Below, one piece after another: positions 1 to 10,800 of a stretch of 64,000 nt of DNA. The stretch comes from Dipteronia dyeriana. Its lineage: Eukaryota; Streptophyta; Magnoliopsida; Sapindales; Sapindaceae. The notes below the pieces were generated by a model. That model did not search any database. It was not told the DNA's origin and saw nothing but the letters and a program-made list of their open reading frames with translations. Location of the stretch: contig CM065295.1 of the NCBI GenBank assembly GCA_032871835.1, positions 39,182,360 to 39,246,359 on the forward strand. The letters are read 5' to 3'. How positions within the stretch are numbered: the stretch's first letter is position 1; the number at the start of each line of letters is the position of its first letter. Made by a program: the position numbers and the translations under genes.

Positions 1-1801
1 CATAATGGCCGGACCTGCTGGTGCCTGATCTGATAATGGACTTCCTATCTCCAGGGGTCATAAATGTCAATCTTCTCGCGACAAAGGTTGACGCTCACCA
101 CCAGCCAATGTTGGGCCCCAACGTTGCACGGAATCAGCACCTGTAATAGTTTACATACCGTGTTAGCTGAGGATATACGAACATATTTTTTTTTAAATCA
201 TCTCCATCATTTAACACTTACCAGGTCAACCTCGTGCAATGGGCGGTTGCCACTCATGGTTGCTCCACGGACTGTCAGAAGGACCTCTTCCAACCATCGG
301 GACTATAACACATTCCACCTTACCGTGGTCACAGCACCGTGCAAATCACGAGGCATCATCCTCTCCCACATATACAACATAAGTGGTTGTACAAGCATTG
401 ACAATATCTATTAATAATACAAAAGCAGAAAATCCGATTCGATTCCCAAATTTTATACCTAATTACATAAAATTGTGTATTTAACACGTTGATCCTCTAG
501 TTGTACACATTGTGGAATCCTCGCTGATGCTTACGAAGAATATTGAGGTATGCATCCATATGCTGACAAACAATAAAATCACTGTAATTGTTAACAATTC
601 AACAATACTTACACAAACATTAATATGAAATTTAATAAGTACGTACCGTGTCCTCCAAGTCTATGAAGTTGGACTGTATATGCATGAACCATCCCACGGT
701 AACTAGTGCCAGCACGTCCACATCACGTCTGTTTAATGATTGAATTACCTTAGCTATACATATATTAGAATAAACAAGAAATGTACATCCATTTGTATTA
801 TGAAAAGTTGGACTCACTGTTCCCCGTTGATGTTCCTCTTGAAGGCCTTGTCTGCCGCAAGCTGGACAGCGTCCATTAGTCCGTCGGGGTCAAAAATATG
901 TTTCACGGGCTCGGGTCATGTCCTCAACCTTTTTGGATAGCATGGATTTGTGTAAGGGCTCACCAACTGCCATCCGTGCTTAACTAAACGCTTCGATGTA
1001 TTGGCCGGGGGAGGGGACCGCTCTGACTGCACAGACGTGCTGGGTGGAGGAGGGGACCGCTCCGATGGCACAGACTTGCTGGGTGGGGGAAGGGACCCCT
1101 CTGACGGTACGGACGTGCTTGTGGGAGAGGGGACCGCTCCAACGCCATGGACGTGCTGGGTGGGGGAGGGGACCGTTGTGGCTGAATCGATGTGCTAGGA
1201 GGTGGGAGGATCAATGTACTGCGAGGTGGGGGGATCGATGTGCTGGGAGGTGGGGGGACCGTTGAGCCTGGGTGGACCCAGATAGAACTGTTGTACATGA
1301 ACCAAGCCTACTCTCGCTGGTATGCGACTGAGTTTCCCTCTCCGAACCTACCATGTCGGTAGGCGGGTCCTGACTACGTCGAGCTGTCATGTCTGTCCCC
1401 CTCGTATACCTATCAGTCGACCCTCCGGGACTAAATGATAGATCAGGGGGTGGGGGGTCATCCCGGTGTGTACACATGGTCGAACCTTGAAGCCTCCAGA
1501 TCATATCCAATAACAATCGGTGTTGCTGTTGACGATCCTCATCACTCTTCCGGATCATATCCAACAACTCCAAATGTTGACGTTGTCGATCCTCGTCACT
1601 CTTTAGGAGGCCTTCACGCACATTGTTCAACATATCTTCCCATGGAGCCTGAAATCATGTCTACATTGTTAGTAAAAAACTATCACCACGTGTTAATACA
1701 AAACACTAAACTTTGTTTTCAACTTACCTCCCATCACGTCCAACGCCCCCACGGGAATCCCTTGCAGATGTACCATGTCTGGGGGTGGAAAACCGAACCC
1801 G

Positions 1802-1819
1802 CCTATGCCTATGCCTATG
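1802..1819. repeat. CCTATG hexanucleotide repeat, 3 copies
   Basis: Three perfect CCTATG units inside the Ulp1-like gene. On the minus strand they encode alternating Arg-His. The right-hand copy of the gene has six units at 62648-62683, so copy number varies in-frame between elements. Confidence 0.9.
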
Positions 1820-2014
1820 CCTTTCTCGTTGAGGGTCTGCCTCATATCCCTCACTGTCACTGGGCCTTAAACCCCTAGCAGCGGGCTCAGATCCCTCACT
1901 GTCAATGGTCATGTCTGTTAAACCCCCACCCTTTGTACCACTGATCCCACCTAAGGTGGTCTGATCAGGGACCTGAGGCGGCATATCATCCATGTCATCT
2001 TCTACATACAGGCT

Positions 2015-2056
2015 CCCCCCCCCCCCCCTCCCCCCCCCCCCCCCCCCCCCCCCCCC
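2015..2056. repeat. poly-C tract (42 bp, one interruption)
   Basis: A run of C broken by a single T at 2029. On the minus strand it lies in exon 2125-1728 of the Ulp1-like gene and encodes a polyglycine run with one Arg. The right-hand copy has only six C at the matching place, so this is a local expansion or an assembly artefact. Such a G-run on one strand is a strong G-quadruplex candidate. Confidence 0.9.
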
Positions 2057-3223
2057 GTCTAGCCAGGTATAGTACGGTGCCTGTCTCTCAGCTGGTGTCG
2101 GCACCAGTTCCTTGATCGCAAACATCTGAAATATTAGTTAGAACAATGTCATTGTACAAATACTAACTAATAAAAACATTAACAAAATAAATACATACCC
2201 TGGCTTTGAAAATCTTTGCTAGCTTCTTCCCTCTCGGTTGTTTGGTCAACTCCCACTTCAAAATACGGGGAGTCAGATCAGTAACTCTCCGGGCACCGAC
2301 CTCTTTGGACAAATCAGGGATCACCTCCAAAGTAAATATCTGTATCAAAGATAAGTACGATAAGTATCCATACAATTTTGGACACCAACAATAAAGTACA
2401 ATTTATAGTTCAAACTTCTTACCAATAGAGCATGAGATAGACCGTATATGTTGTAAGTCTCCACCCTGTGTACTTCAGTGCCCTTTTCCAGCTGGCGTCT
2501 CTCGAACCCGTCTCTTCGCCCGTCAAGCGCTTGCTTGAATGAGTAAATAAAATGCATGTACATATGGGCACCCCACGGGAACACGTCGAAGGCATCGAGC
2601 TCCTCAACCAGCCGAAACTGCCAAACTGGAATCTTGAATCTCTCATCCACCCCTATCAGTATCTAGTTCAGCATATATAAGGGGCAGAGCTTGACAGCAT
2701 CGTACGCCTTTCCGAACTCTACGCCGGTGACAACACCCCTAATCTTCTCCAGAGACACCTTATCGGCTCCAGAAAAGTACCGCTCATGTATGACATTCTC
2801 CACTGCTGCATACATGGTGGTCTCTTGTACAACTCCAACCCGTAGTCTGGTGATCAGGTAAAATTCCACCTTTAAAAACCTCACCGACTGGTTTCCTAAC
2901 ATGAAGTGCATCTCATCTGTTGGGCCGTTATGATGGAGCTCCCTAAAAAGCAACCGATGGATAATACCACCGGAAAACTTCATCTTCCTATGCATCGTCA
3001 AGAAATGCCCGAAACATGACGCCATGAACCGACGGCGGTCTTCACCTGCAAATTCTACAGGGACACGGTTCAGCATGTCGTCTATATGGCCAAGGGCATC
3101 AAAATGGTTGTGTCGAGTCAATTTGCCCTCATACCAGTATCCTTCTGGAGTTTTAAGCGAATCCCTCAACCTAATTCTCATCTGCAATGTAACAGAAATA
3201 CAACATCATTAAACAGAACAAAT

Positions 3224-4170
3224 AAAAAAGCTCGATCCAATTCAAAAAATGCTCGAACCTATTGAAAAAAGCTCGAACCTATTGAAAAAAACTCGAATCC
3301 TCTTTAAAAAAGCTCGAATCCTTTTTTAAAAAGCACGATCCCTTTTAAAAAAAGCTCGATCTCTTTCAAAAAAGCTCGATTGCTTTACAAAAAAGCTCGA
3401 TTCCTTTCCAAAAAAGCTCGATTCCTTTCAAAAAAGCTCGATTCCTTTTCAAAAAAGCTCGATCTCTTTCAAAAAAGCTCGATCCCTTTTAAAAAGGGTC
3501 GATCCCTTTTCAAAAAAGCTCGATCCCTTTCAAATAGGCTCGATCCAATTCAAAAACAGCTCGAACCTATTCAAAAAAGCTCGAAACCTATTCAAAAAAG
3601 CTCGATCCTTTTCAAAATGGCTCGACCCAATTCAAAAAAGCTCGATTCCCTTTCAAAAAAGCTCGATCCCTTTTAAAAAAGGCTCGATCCCTTTTCAAAA
3701 AAGCTCAATCCCTTTCAAATACGCTCGATCCAATTCAAAAACAGCTCGAACCTATTCAAAAAAGCTCGAAACCTATTCAAAAAAACTCGATCCTTTTTAA
3801 AATGGCTTGATCCAATTCAAAAAAAGCTCGATTCGTTTTCAAAAAAGCTCGATTCTTTTTCAAAAAAGCTCGATTCTTTTTCAAAAAAACTCGATTCCTT
3901 TTCAAAAAAGCTCGATTCCTTTTCGAAAAAGCTCGATTCATTTTCGAAAAAGCTCGATTCATTTTCGAAAAAGCTCGATTCATTTTCGAAAAAGCTCGAT
4001 TACTTTTCGAAAAAGCTAGATTCCTTTTCGAAAAAGCTAGATTCCTTTTCGAATTCGAAAAGCTCGATTCCTTTTCGAAAAAGCTCGATTTACCAAAACC
4101 TAATTTTCACGAAAATAAAAGCTCGACTAAACAAATAAGCTCGATTCTCTTGAAAAAAGTCTCGATAACC
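3224..4170. repeat. ~20-21 bp minisatellite, core AGCTCGAT, ~45 units
   Basis: Tandem array of a 20-21 bp unit, roughly six A, then GCTCGAT, then a pyrimidine-rich stretch. It lies wholly within intron 3182-4344 of the Ulp1-like gene. There is a higher order: a run of variant units (AAATAGGCTCGATCCAATTC, then CGAACCTATT types) starting near 3531 recurs near 3715, a period of about 184 bp or nine units. Because many units are 21 bp, the array stays open in several frames and gives false Lys/Ser-rich reading frames on both strands; I do not consider it coding. The right copy leaves the window before this point, so its presence there is unknown. Confidence 0.92.
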
Positions 4171-4620
4171 TAGATTTCATCTTCCTCAACTGATATTCAA
4201 CCAAATTACAAACTCTAACCTAAACCACAACCATTCTCACATCTCTATTTTAACCGATTTCTACAATTCCTATCAACAAAACTCAATTCTAACATGTAAT
4301 GCAAGTTAACAACAACAAAAACGAGGAAAAATAACCAATCTTACCTTTGTCAAACGCAGCTCTTCCGGTCACTTCACCGTCGATTAGTTTCCCGTCGGTT
4401 TGACTGTTGCTTCTCTCTGACTTTGAAAACGACAATTTCCTCACTGTTTTAATATTTCGGGGTATTTTTGTCTCAACGACTGAAATGGTGCCTTTTAAAC
4501 ATACATTAGTAAAGTTGTGATATTTGCACAACACACCCCTCAAATAATGCCAATAATTTTTTGACCCCCCAACTTAAATGCCATAAATCCAGAAACTTTT
4601 AAGTTCTGGTTAGTTGGTCA

Positions 4621-4890
4621 AGCCGATCTCATATATTACGTATAAGTAAATAATACGAATATTTAAAGAGCATAATAATTATACAATTATATGAAGACAC
4701 GGCCGAAGCCGATCCTAAGACAAGCCGAAGCCAGTCCCGAGTCATGACATAAGCCAGTCTCATATATTGCATAAAAATAAATGTTGAATATTTAAACAAT
4801 TTATTCGGAGACACGGCATAAGCCAATCCTAAGACACAGTCTAAGCCAATCCCGAGACTTGACATATGTTAGTCTCATATTATATAAAAA
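4621..4890. repeat. imperfect tandem repeat, ~118-130 bp period
   Basis: The sequence around AGCCGATCTCATATATT (about 4623) recurs near 4752 as AGCCAGTCTCATATATT and in decayed form near 4870. Between them are matching blocks such as GAAGACACGGC, AAGCCGATCCTAAGACA and CAGTCCCGAG. About two and a half copies. No coding potential seen. Confidence 0.7.
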
Positions 4891-5160
4891 TAAATGATTT
4901 TAGAGCCATAAGATCACCTGATATATGCATTAAAATAAATTCAGAATTATAATAAAGAGGTTCTGTTGACGGTATAAACCATCTTTTTATACGGAACTAT
5001 ATAAAGAGAGATCTAGAATGTTAATATGTTAGTAACTCACTCATCAGGAGATCCTTTTTACTTTTAGACAAACGTGTTTGAGATCTGGATCGTCCATCGC
5101 ACTAGAAAATAGAGTTAATAAAGTTTGAATAAATCAAAACAGTATTTACAAGCTGAATTA

Positions 5161-5168
5161 GCTAAAAC
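5161..5168. repeat. hAT target site duplication, left (gctaaaac)
   Basis: Eight bases directly before the element at 5169-6282, repeated exactly at 6283-6290. An 8-bp duplication is characteristic of hAT transposition. Confidence 0.85.
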
Positions 5169-6282
5169 TAGGGCTGGCAATTCGGGTTCATGGGTCGGAT
5201 TGACCTCAACCCGACACGACCCGAATAATATTAACCCTTAACCCGACACGACACGACCCGTTTAATTAAACGGGTTAACCTTTTAAAACCTGACACGACC
5301 CGTTTAATTATACGGGTTAGACGGGTTGACCCGTAACACATTTAATAATCTAATCGGGGTTATAATGGATCGGATTTCAGTCGTGTGACCCGTTTAACCC
5401 GAACCCGTTTAACACGGATAGTGTTGTATTGATGAGACCAAACCAAACAAAATTACAAATGGCAGTGTAACAGATTCACATGTTTCCCGTGAATAAAAAC
5501 ACAGATTCAAATGGTAGTGTAACAAATTCATTGTAACAGAATATTCTAACAGATGCACTAATAAAAACACAGGTTTCCGCCGCCGTGAAAATTGATGAAC
5601 AAGATCGACCAAAATCCACCGCCGTGAATTAAAGGAGTCCAACTCGACCAAGATCCGCCGCCGTCTCTCCAAATCGGTCGCACGTCAGTTGCCGCTGCTC
5701 TCCGGCATCGTCGCAGCTCCGTCGCACCAACAACCTGATCCCACCCAGAATTCGTCGATCGTCAGTCGTCGCTGCTCCGTCTAAGTTTCGTTGATCATCA
5801 GTGGTCGCTGCTCCGCCATCGATTTTAGTCACCGCTGGTCATCGGTTTCTTTCCTATGATTGAGAGGAGATCTGAATTTTAAAATAAAAGAGAGCACAGT
5901 GAACGGAAGAAGAAAAAAAAGAGTGAAAGAGAGAGAGTGAAAGGGAGAGAGTGAGGTGATTTTGGTGAAGTTAGAGTTAAGGATTTGAGAGTGTTAGTGT
6001 GATGGTTGTTGTTGTAACCTATAGAATGCTTTTATATAGTATGCCAAAAGTCATTTATAACCCTTGTAATAAGAACAATTATAAATGTATCTATATGACT
6101 AAACGGGTTAAACGGGTCACCCGTGAACCTGTTTAGTCAAACCCGACACGACCCATATAATAAACGGGTTATACGGGTTGACCCGATTATGACCCGAACC
6201 AGTTAAGAAGCCAACCCAAGCAGTTTAAGTATCTCGGGTTCGTGTCGGGTTGGCGGGTTACTGGTCAATTTTGCCAGCTCTA
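5169..6282. mobile_element. non-autonomous hAT element, 1114 bp
   Basis: Ends TAGGGCTGGCAA at the left and the complement of TAGAGCTGGCAA at the right: a 12-bp hAT-type inverted repeat with one mismatch, flanked by exact 8-bp duplications. Both subterminal regions are full of CGGGTT/AACCCG and ACACGACCCG blocks in opposing orientations, so each end can fold on itself. The middle (about 5560-5960) is less repetitive: a GC-rich minus-strand open stretch followed by a GAGA-rich stretch that resembles a promoter/leader. No hAT transposase domain is visible. Probably an internal-deletion derivative keeping the 5' leader of an autonomous parent. Confidence 0.88.
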
Positions 6283-6290
6283 GCTAAAAC

Positions 6291-7171
6291 TGATGGCACT
6301 GTTGCATCCAAAACAGTCGAAATAGCTAGAAATAGGTCCAACTCTGTTGAAAACAGGTGAAAATTGCACTGAGTTGGGCACAACATTTCTGTTGACTCGG
6401 GAATATTCTCTAACGGTAACGGAACAGTAACAGAATATTCTCAGATGGTGACATGGTAATTTGCTGACGTGGCACAACAGGTGCTGATGCTACGGTGATG
6501 TGTCACGATTGGGTGCTGACACGGCACTGATGTGGTGATGGCATGTCACGATTGAGTGCTGACGCGGTGATGACGTGTCACTAGCATGGCATGACTGGGC
6601 ACTGATGTGGCAATACAGTGTCGTCTTCTTCCTTGAGAAATTGCAGAAAAATTCTGGAATTTTTTTCAGTTTTGACCAAACTTTGATCGACTCTAGGGAG
6701 TTCGTTAGAGCTCCGTTTGAGACATGGTCAGTGGCGCCGGAATCGTACTTCCGAGAGGAACACAACAGTATCCTCCAAAAAGCTATACGAGCACTTCGAA
6801 ATTTTTGGACTTATTCAAAATCAAAACTTAAAACTCTCAATAACTTTCTCCGGACAAAATTAATACTTAGAAATACCTAATCTATACCCGTGCTGATAAC
6901 GTGTTGTAAATTTAAGAAGTAATAGACAAAAATAGAGATGAGAAATGTGAGAAAGAGAGACGTGAGATGCTCTGTATATATATATATCTGGAGTACTTGA
7001 TCAACCTATTTTACAATTGAAAGTCAGATATACATAAGCAAACCACCGCTCAAGCCTTACAAATATCAAAGCTTTAGTCCTTAAGTTACAAGCCTTCTTC
7101 TCCATGTGTTTCATCAAATGATCAAGTGTGAGTACCAAGATAAGTGGTGGAGATCCACATTATTTATAACA
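6291..7171 (-). mobile_element. Ty1/copia remnant: LTR plus leader
   Basis: On the minus strand an LTR-like block (6901-7171; outer ends TGTT and AACA) is followed by CGTTATCAGCACGG, which matches the primer-binding-site style of the copia element at 15193-23190 (CGTTATCAACACG). The sequence from 6900 down to 6291 would be its leader. It holds a short direct repeat (TGTCACGATTG followed by GTGCTGAC, near 6500 and 6545). The leader probably continues to the left of the hAT insertion. No gag or pol frame is recognisable. Orientation and exact LTR limits are inferred. Confidence 0.55.
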
Positions 7172-7868
7172 ATTTTTAGTTTTTATAGAAGAGATGTATT
7201 TTTTAATTCAACTAGTTAAAATTGTACTATCAGTATCAGTTTGCGCATGGGTATTGTAAGTGCTTCTGTATGTAATAAAGGAATTTTAATAATTTTATGT
7301 ACATGTATCTTATAGTTTTGAGTCTTTAATTTTGACAAACACCACTTACATTTTCATGTAATTCAAAAGACATGATATCAGTAAATCTTAACTGTCTTTC
7401 AAATGATTTCAAATGAATTATACATGATATCTCAAAAGGGAAAAAATTAAATAAAAATCCCAAATTCGAGATTGCATATGACATGACATCTTACTTAAAA
7501 CTGTCATCATTTATTATATAGTCTCAAGATCCTTTTAAATTCTATACGATAATTAGAAACCCCATCACGATAATTAGAAGCCCCATCACGCAAAGTTTGA
7601 GAAAGTATGGAGTATGGAGAATTATCAACTTCGGTCCATAACGCTTGATCATGTTGACATTCTATTTGCAGTCTTACTAGAGAAGAATTTTATATGAACA
7701 ACATTCCTTGCATGCATGGTTAATGGTTGTTGCCTATATTGTATGTTATTAGCATAAAACTGTCAGAATAGTGAAATCAATAGAATTTGAAAGGGAAGTA
7801 AACTCACATAAACTCATGGAACTTTTCTGCAATAGTAACTCCATGCTATGCAAACAACGCCTTTCGTT
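7172..7868. other. AT-rich intergenic / 3' flank
   Basis: No reading frame or repeat of note. A short direct repeat (ACGATAATTAGAAGCCCCATCACG type) sits near 7546-7592. The right end presumably includes the 3'UTR of the 12-exon gene. Confidence 0.5.
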
Positions 7869-10800
7869 TCATTTATGCTTCCGTTTAAGCCTCCGGAAAT
7901 TGGGTTTCATTAGCTGACTTGAAGTCGTGCTTTCTGCAGCTTGGCTTGGTTGCTTAGGGATAAGAGGCTTCTTCATTGGCACGTATGAATCTGAGACGCT
8001 GCTGCTTGTAATAATGGGAGAAACTGCCTTTGATTGTAGCTGCCTTGGCACCTCCAGTCTTTCTAATATCTTTGAAATCTTTTCATCCAATGGCCTATTA
8101 GCATCTGGCGGCGATAGAACTGACTGGTCCGGCTTGGGTTTGGATATACAAGTGAGAGAATATTTCTTGGGGATTTCACTGACAACCAGCTGCTCCCATT
8201 CTTCAGGAATACAAGCAGAGGTTTTGATTTCTTCTTCAGCTGTCAGATCTTCCAAGACAACAATGTCCACAGATGAATTTGACTTTGCAGTCAGTTCTGA
8301 AGAATTTGGTTGGGTTGAGTTTAGTTCAGGTGTTGTTTTGGGCAATTTGGGAGGTACTGACCTGGCATATTAATGTGAACAAGGTTATTTATCAGGAAAA
8401 CTTTTGTCATTCAAATTGGATACGAATGTTGCCAAGTGCTAATCATCATATACAATGATGATGGAAACAAATATCTGAAAATTAAAGGGATCAGCTAATC
8501 ATATTGAGTTGTAGGCTGAAATCATAAATCAACTCCGAATAAACTCCCAAATGTAAAAATAATATAAGCAGCTTTAATATCCAGAAAACCAGAATTTTCC
8601 TGTAGTTTTTTCCATAGTATGCAAGGAACAAAATGACGTCAATATTGAGATCAGGAATAAAATGAGGCCATTCACGGATATCTTAAATGCAAACTGAATT
8701 ACATTTCAAATCTTAATAAGTTCTTTCACAATTGGGAAGTAGATAGAGTAAACAAAAGAATTTTGAAACACATGTTATGCAAGACAAAGATGAAAAGATG
8801 CTTTATTGTTCATTTAACCACTTCAATTACATCTCTTTTCAAATTTAAACAGATCAACTAAATTATTTCACAAAGATGAATGTGAATTATGTATTCAGAC
8901 TCTACAAATGAGTTTGTCATTGAATTTAGCTTCTCTTGAGCTGAGGCTGATGTCCATTTTCCTATAGCTTACCATTCTTGTTTCTATGCTTGGTTATCTA
9001 AGTTCACCGGAAAATTTATTAGACTTTTTAAACACTTCGACTACTGCTTTTCATCAAGGCTGAGGATAAATTTTAACCTTGTCCTTAAGGCTAAGTATTA
9101 AAAGGTTTTTAAATTTTTGTATAACAAAGTATACTTTCTCACAGGATTTACATTTTTATGAACCTGGATGTTTTAGAAAGCTAAAGGAACATGGAGAGGA
9201 CATTACCCAAATTGTAAGCTCTCCTTTACAAGTGAGTTTAGTTTTTGATGGAAGCCTCTCTCATGTAGGACTGGGTCGTATTCTCTTGATTCTATCTGCC
9301 AGATATACAAAAAGAAGAAAATTAAAGACAGAACACCAACGAACATGCCAGCATTCAAAAATTCATAATATTCCTCCCTAAAGAATATAAATGAAACATA
9401 CTATTTTCATTACAGGAAATACATAGATTCAGTAGTTCATGCCAATTGAGCCAACTATAAATAAGCTAATCAAACCTATCTATACTATAACAATATTAGC
9501 CCACCTCCGTATGCCATGAATATATGGTTTCTATAGCAATTGTTCCGGTAGTTTACCATAAAGCTTTGCATCTAACTAGTCTTAGTTGATGCATTAAAAA
9601 AATGAACTCAACTCGTGTATTGTTTTCTCATAAATTATGTACAGTAGTTCTCTAAGGAATTTCTTATGATATAAAAATCCTTCCAAGCTCAATCTCCCTA
9701 CTACAGATTTACAAGAGCAACATATTTTTCTCCGCAAAAGTATTTATTTGGTTACTTGCACATTTATTGTTTGTCTCATGCAAACCAATTACCCCAACTA
9801 CTGCAAACTTAGACAATCTTGTCCAGTAGGATTTATATTCCTTTATAGTAACAAGTAGCTGTGGCACGACAAACAATTACATCATGCAAAGAGGGGTACT
9901 AGAGAGCACAATAACTTGAAACAAATGCAAATAAAGCATCAGAAAACAGTTTCCAACCACAAAGACAGGATTCAACCTTTCCTAAAGATGTGTGAATGGA
10001 AATCTCAATCTCTTTAGCTACAGAAGAATCAACAAATCGGTTGGCATCAGGGACAGGCAAGACTTCCTCTGAACCTGCAAGACGCTGCAAGTTTAATAAT
10101 AATTAATTAGCATAGATACACTCAGATAAGACACAGAGGTTGATTTATAACTTATAAAAATGGCAATCTTTACACAGTTATTCTTTTCAAAACAATAAAC
10201 ACGTTTTTAACCACCAGCAGCGAAGGCTCAAAATTTACCCTGAGAAGCATTGGTCCATTGTCTGAGGGTTGCAGTATATAATAGCAGTGGAAGGCAGCCT
10301 TCCTCATAGTTTCCACATTACAAAATGAAGAGCATACCAAACCCTGGTCCAGTGAATGTAGAGCACTGCAAAGCCCTCGAAATACTGCCCAATTATAGCT
10401 GGACTCAGGAAAATGAAAGGAGTCCACAAAGAAGTACTCACAAACTATCCAGGATGTTTACTGATATTAAAATCAAGATTGAAAATCAAAGCAAAATTTC
10501 AGAAATAAATGAGAGCTGTGTTATTTAACATACACACTGCAAACTAGAAAATCAAAGAAAGGCCTTCCACTGACATTGAGCGTTCAACTCTGGTTGATCT
10601 GTTTCATCTGAAGCAGTTTCCAACTCATGACAAGTTGATGGAGTTACGACAAAGGAAGCCCCAATCATAACACCTGCATTAAAATGCCAAAAGAGGAAGA
10701 ATAGACATTAAAAACAAGATGTAGTAGCATTAAAATTGGTTGCTTAATCATCAAATATATTATCATCACAGTGAAGATTGGTTTGACAATATAACATCCA

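Larger units (their letters stand above)
1..4545 (-). pseudogene. MULE-borne Ulp1-like (C48) protease gene, left copy
   Basis: Minus-strand gene entering from the left edge. Resolved parts: first exon ending at a donor at 4345, intron 3182-4344, exon 3181-2423, exon 2339-2199, exon 2125-1728; later boundaries are unclear. Exon 3181-2423 encodes a DUF1985-type domain, the usual N-terminal partner of transposon-borne Ulp1 proteases. Near the left edge the reverse strand reads a protease core (IPCNVGAQHWLVVSVNL) with the catalytic His at 108-110 followed by Trp, and the Asp in IDIYDPW downstream. The catalytic Cys would lie outside the window. Breaks: an in-frame TAG at 45-47, where the right copy has Gln, and a TAG just after YMLN, where the right copy has Trp. 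The family cleaves SUMO-like modifiers; its role in the transposon is not established. The matching transposase gene would lie left of the window. The outer end probably lies near 4560-4600, but no inverted repeat can be paired here. Confidence 0.8.

Noticed and set aside
984..1298. Pro/Ser-rich open frame and its opposite-strand Trp/Gly-rich partner
   Set aside because: Low-complexity GGGGA/TCCCC repeats inside the Ulp1-like gene; the same region in the right copy has a different spacing, so I treat it as linker of that gene, not a separate gene.
3380..4019. Lys/Ser-rich open frames on both strands, repeating peptides such as KKARSLSKKLD
   Set aside because: They are a by-product of the 21-bp minisatellite; the repeat lies in an intron and is open in several frames.
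5560..5832. GC-rich minus-strand frame inside the hAT element
   Set aside because: No transposase or other domain; composition resembles a leader, and no start context or splice structure supports a protein.
10552..10554. Apparent in-frame TGA in exon 8 of the 12-exon gene, suggesting a frameshift
   Set aside because: Using the donor T|GTCAGT at 10575 ends the exon before the TGA and joins in phase to the exon at 10444, so no frame damage is needed.
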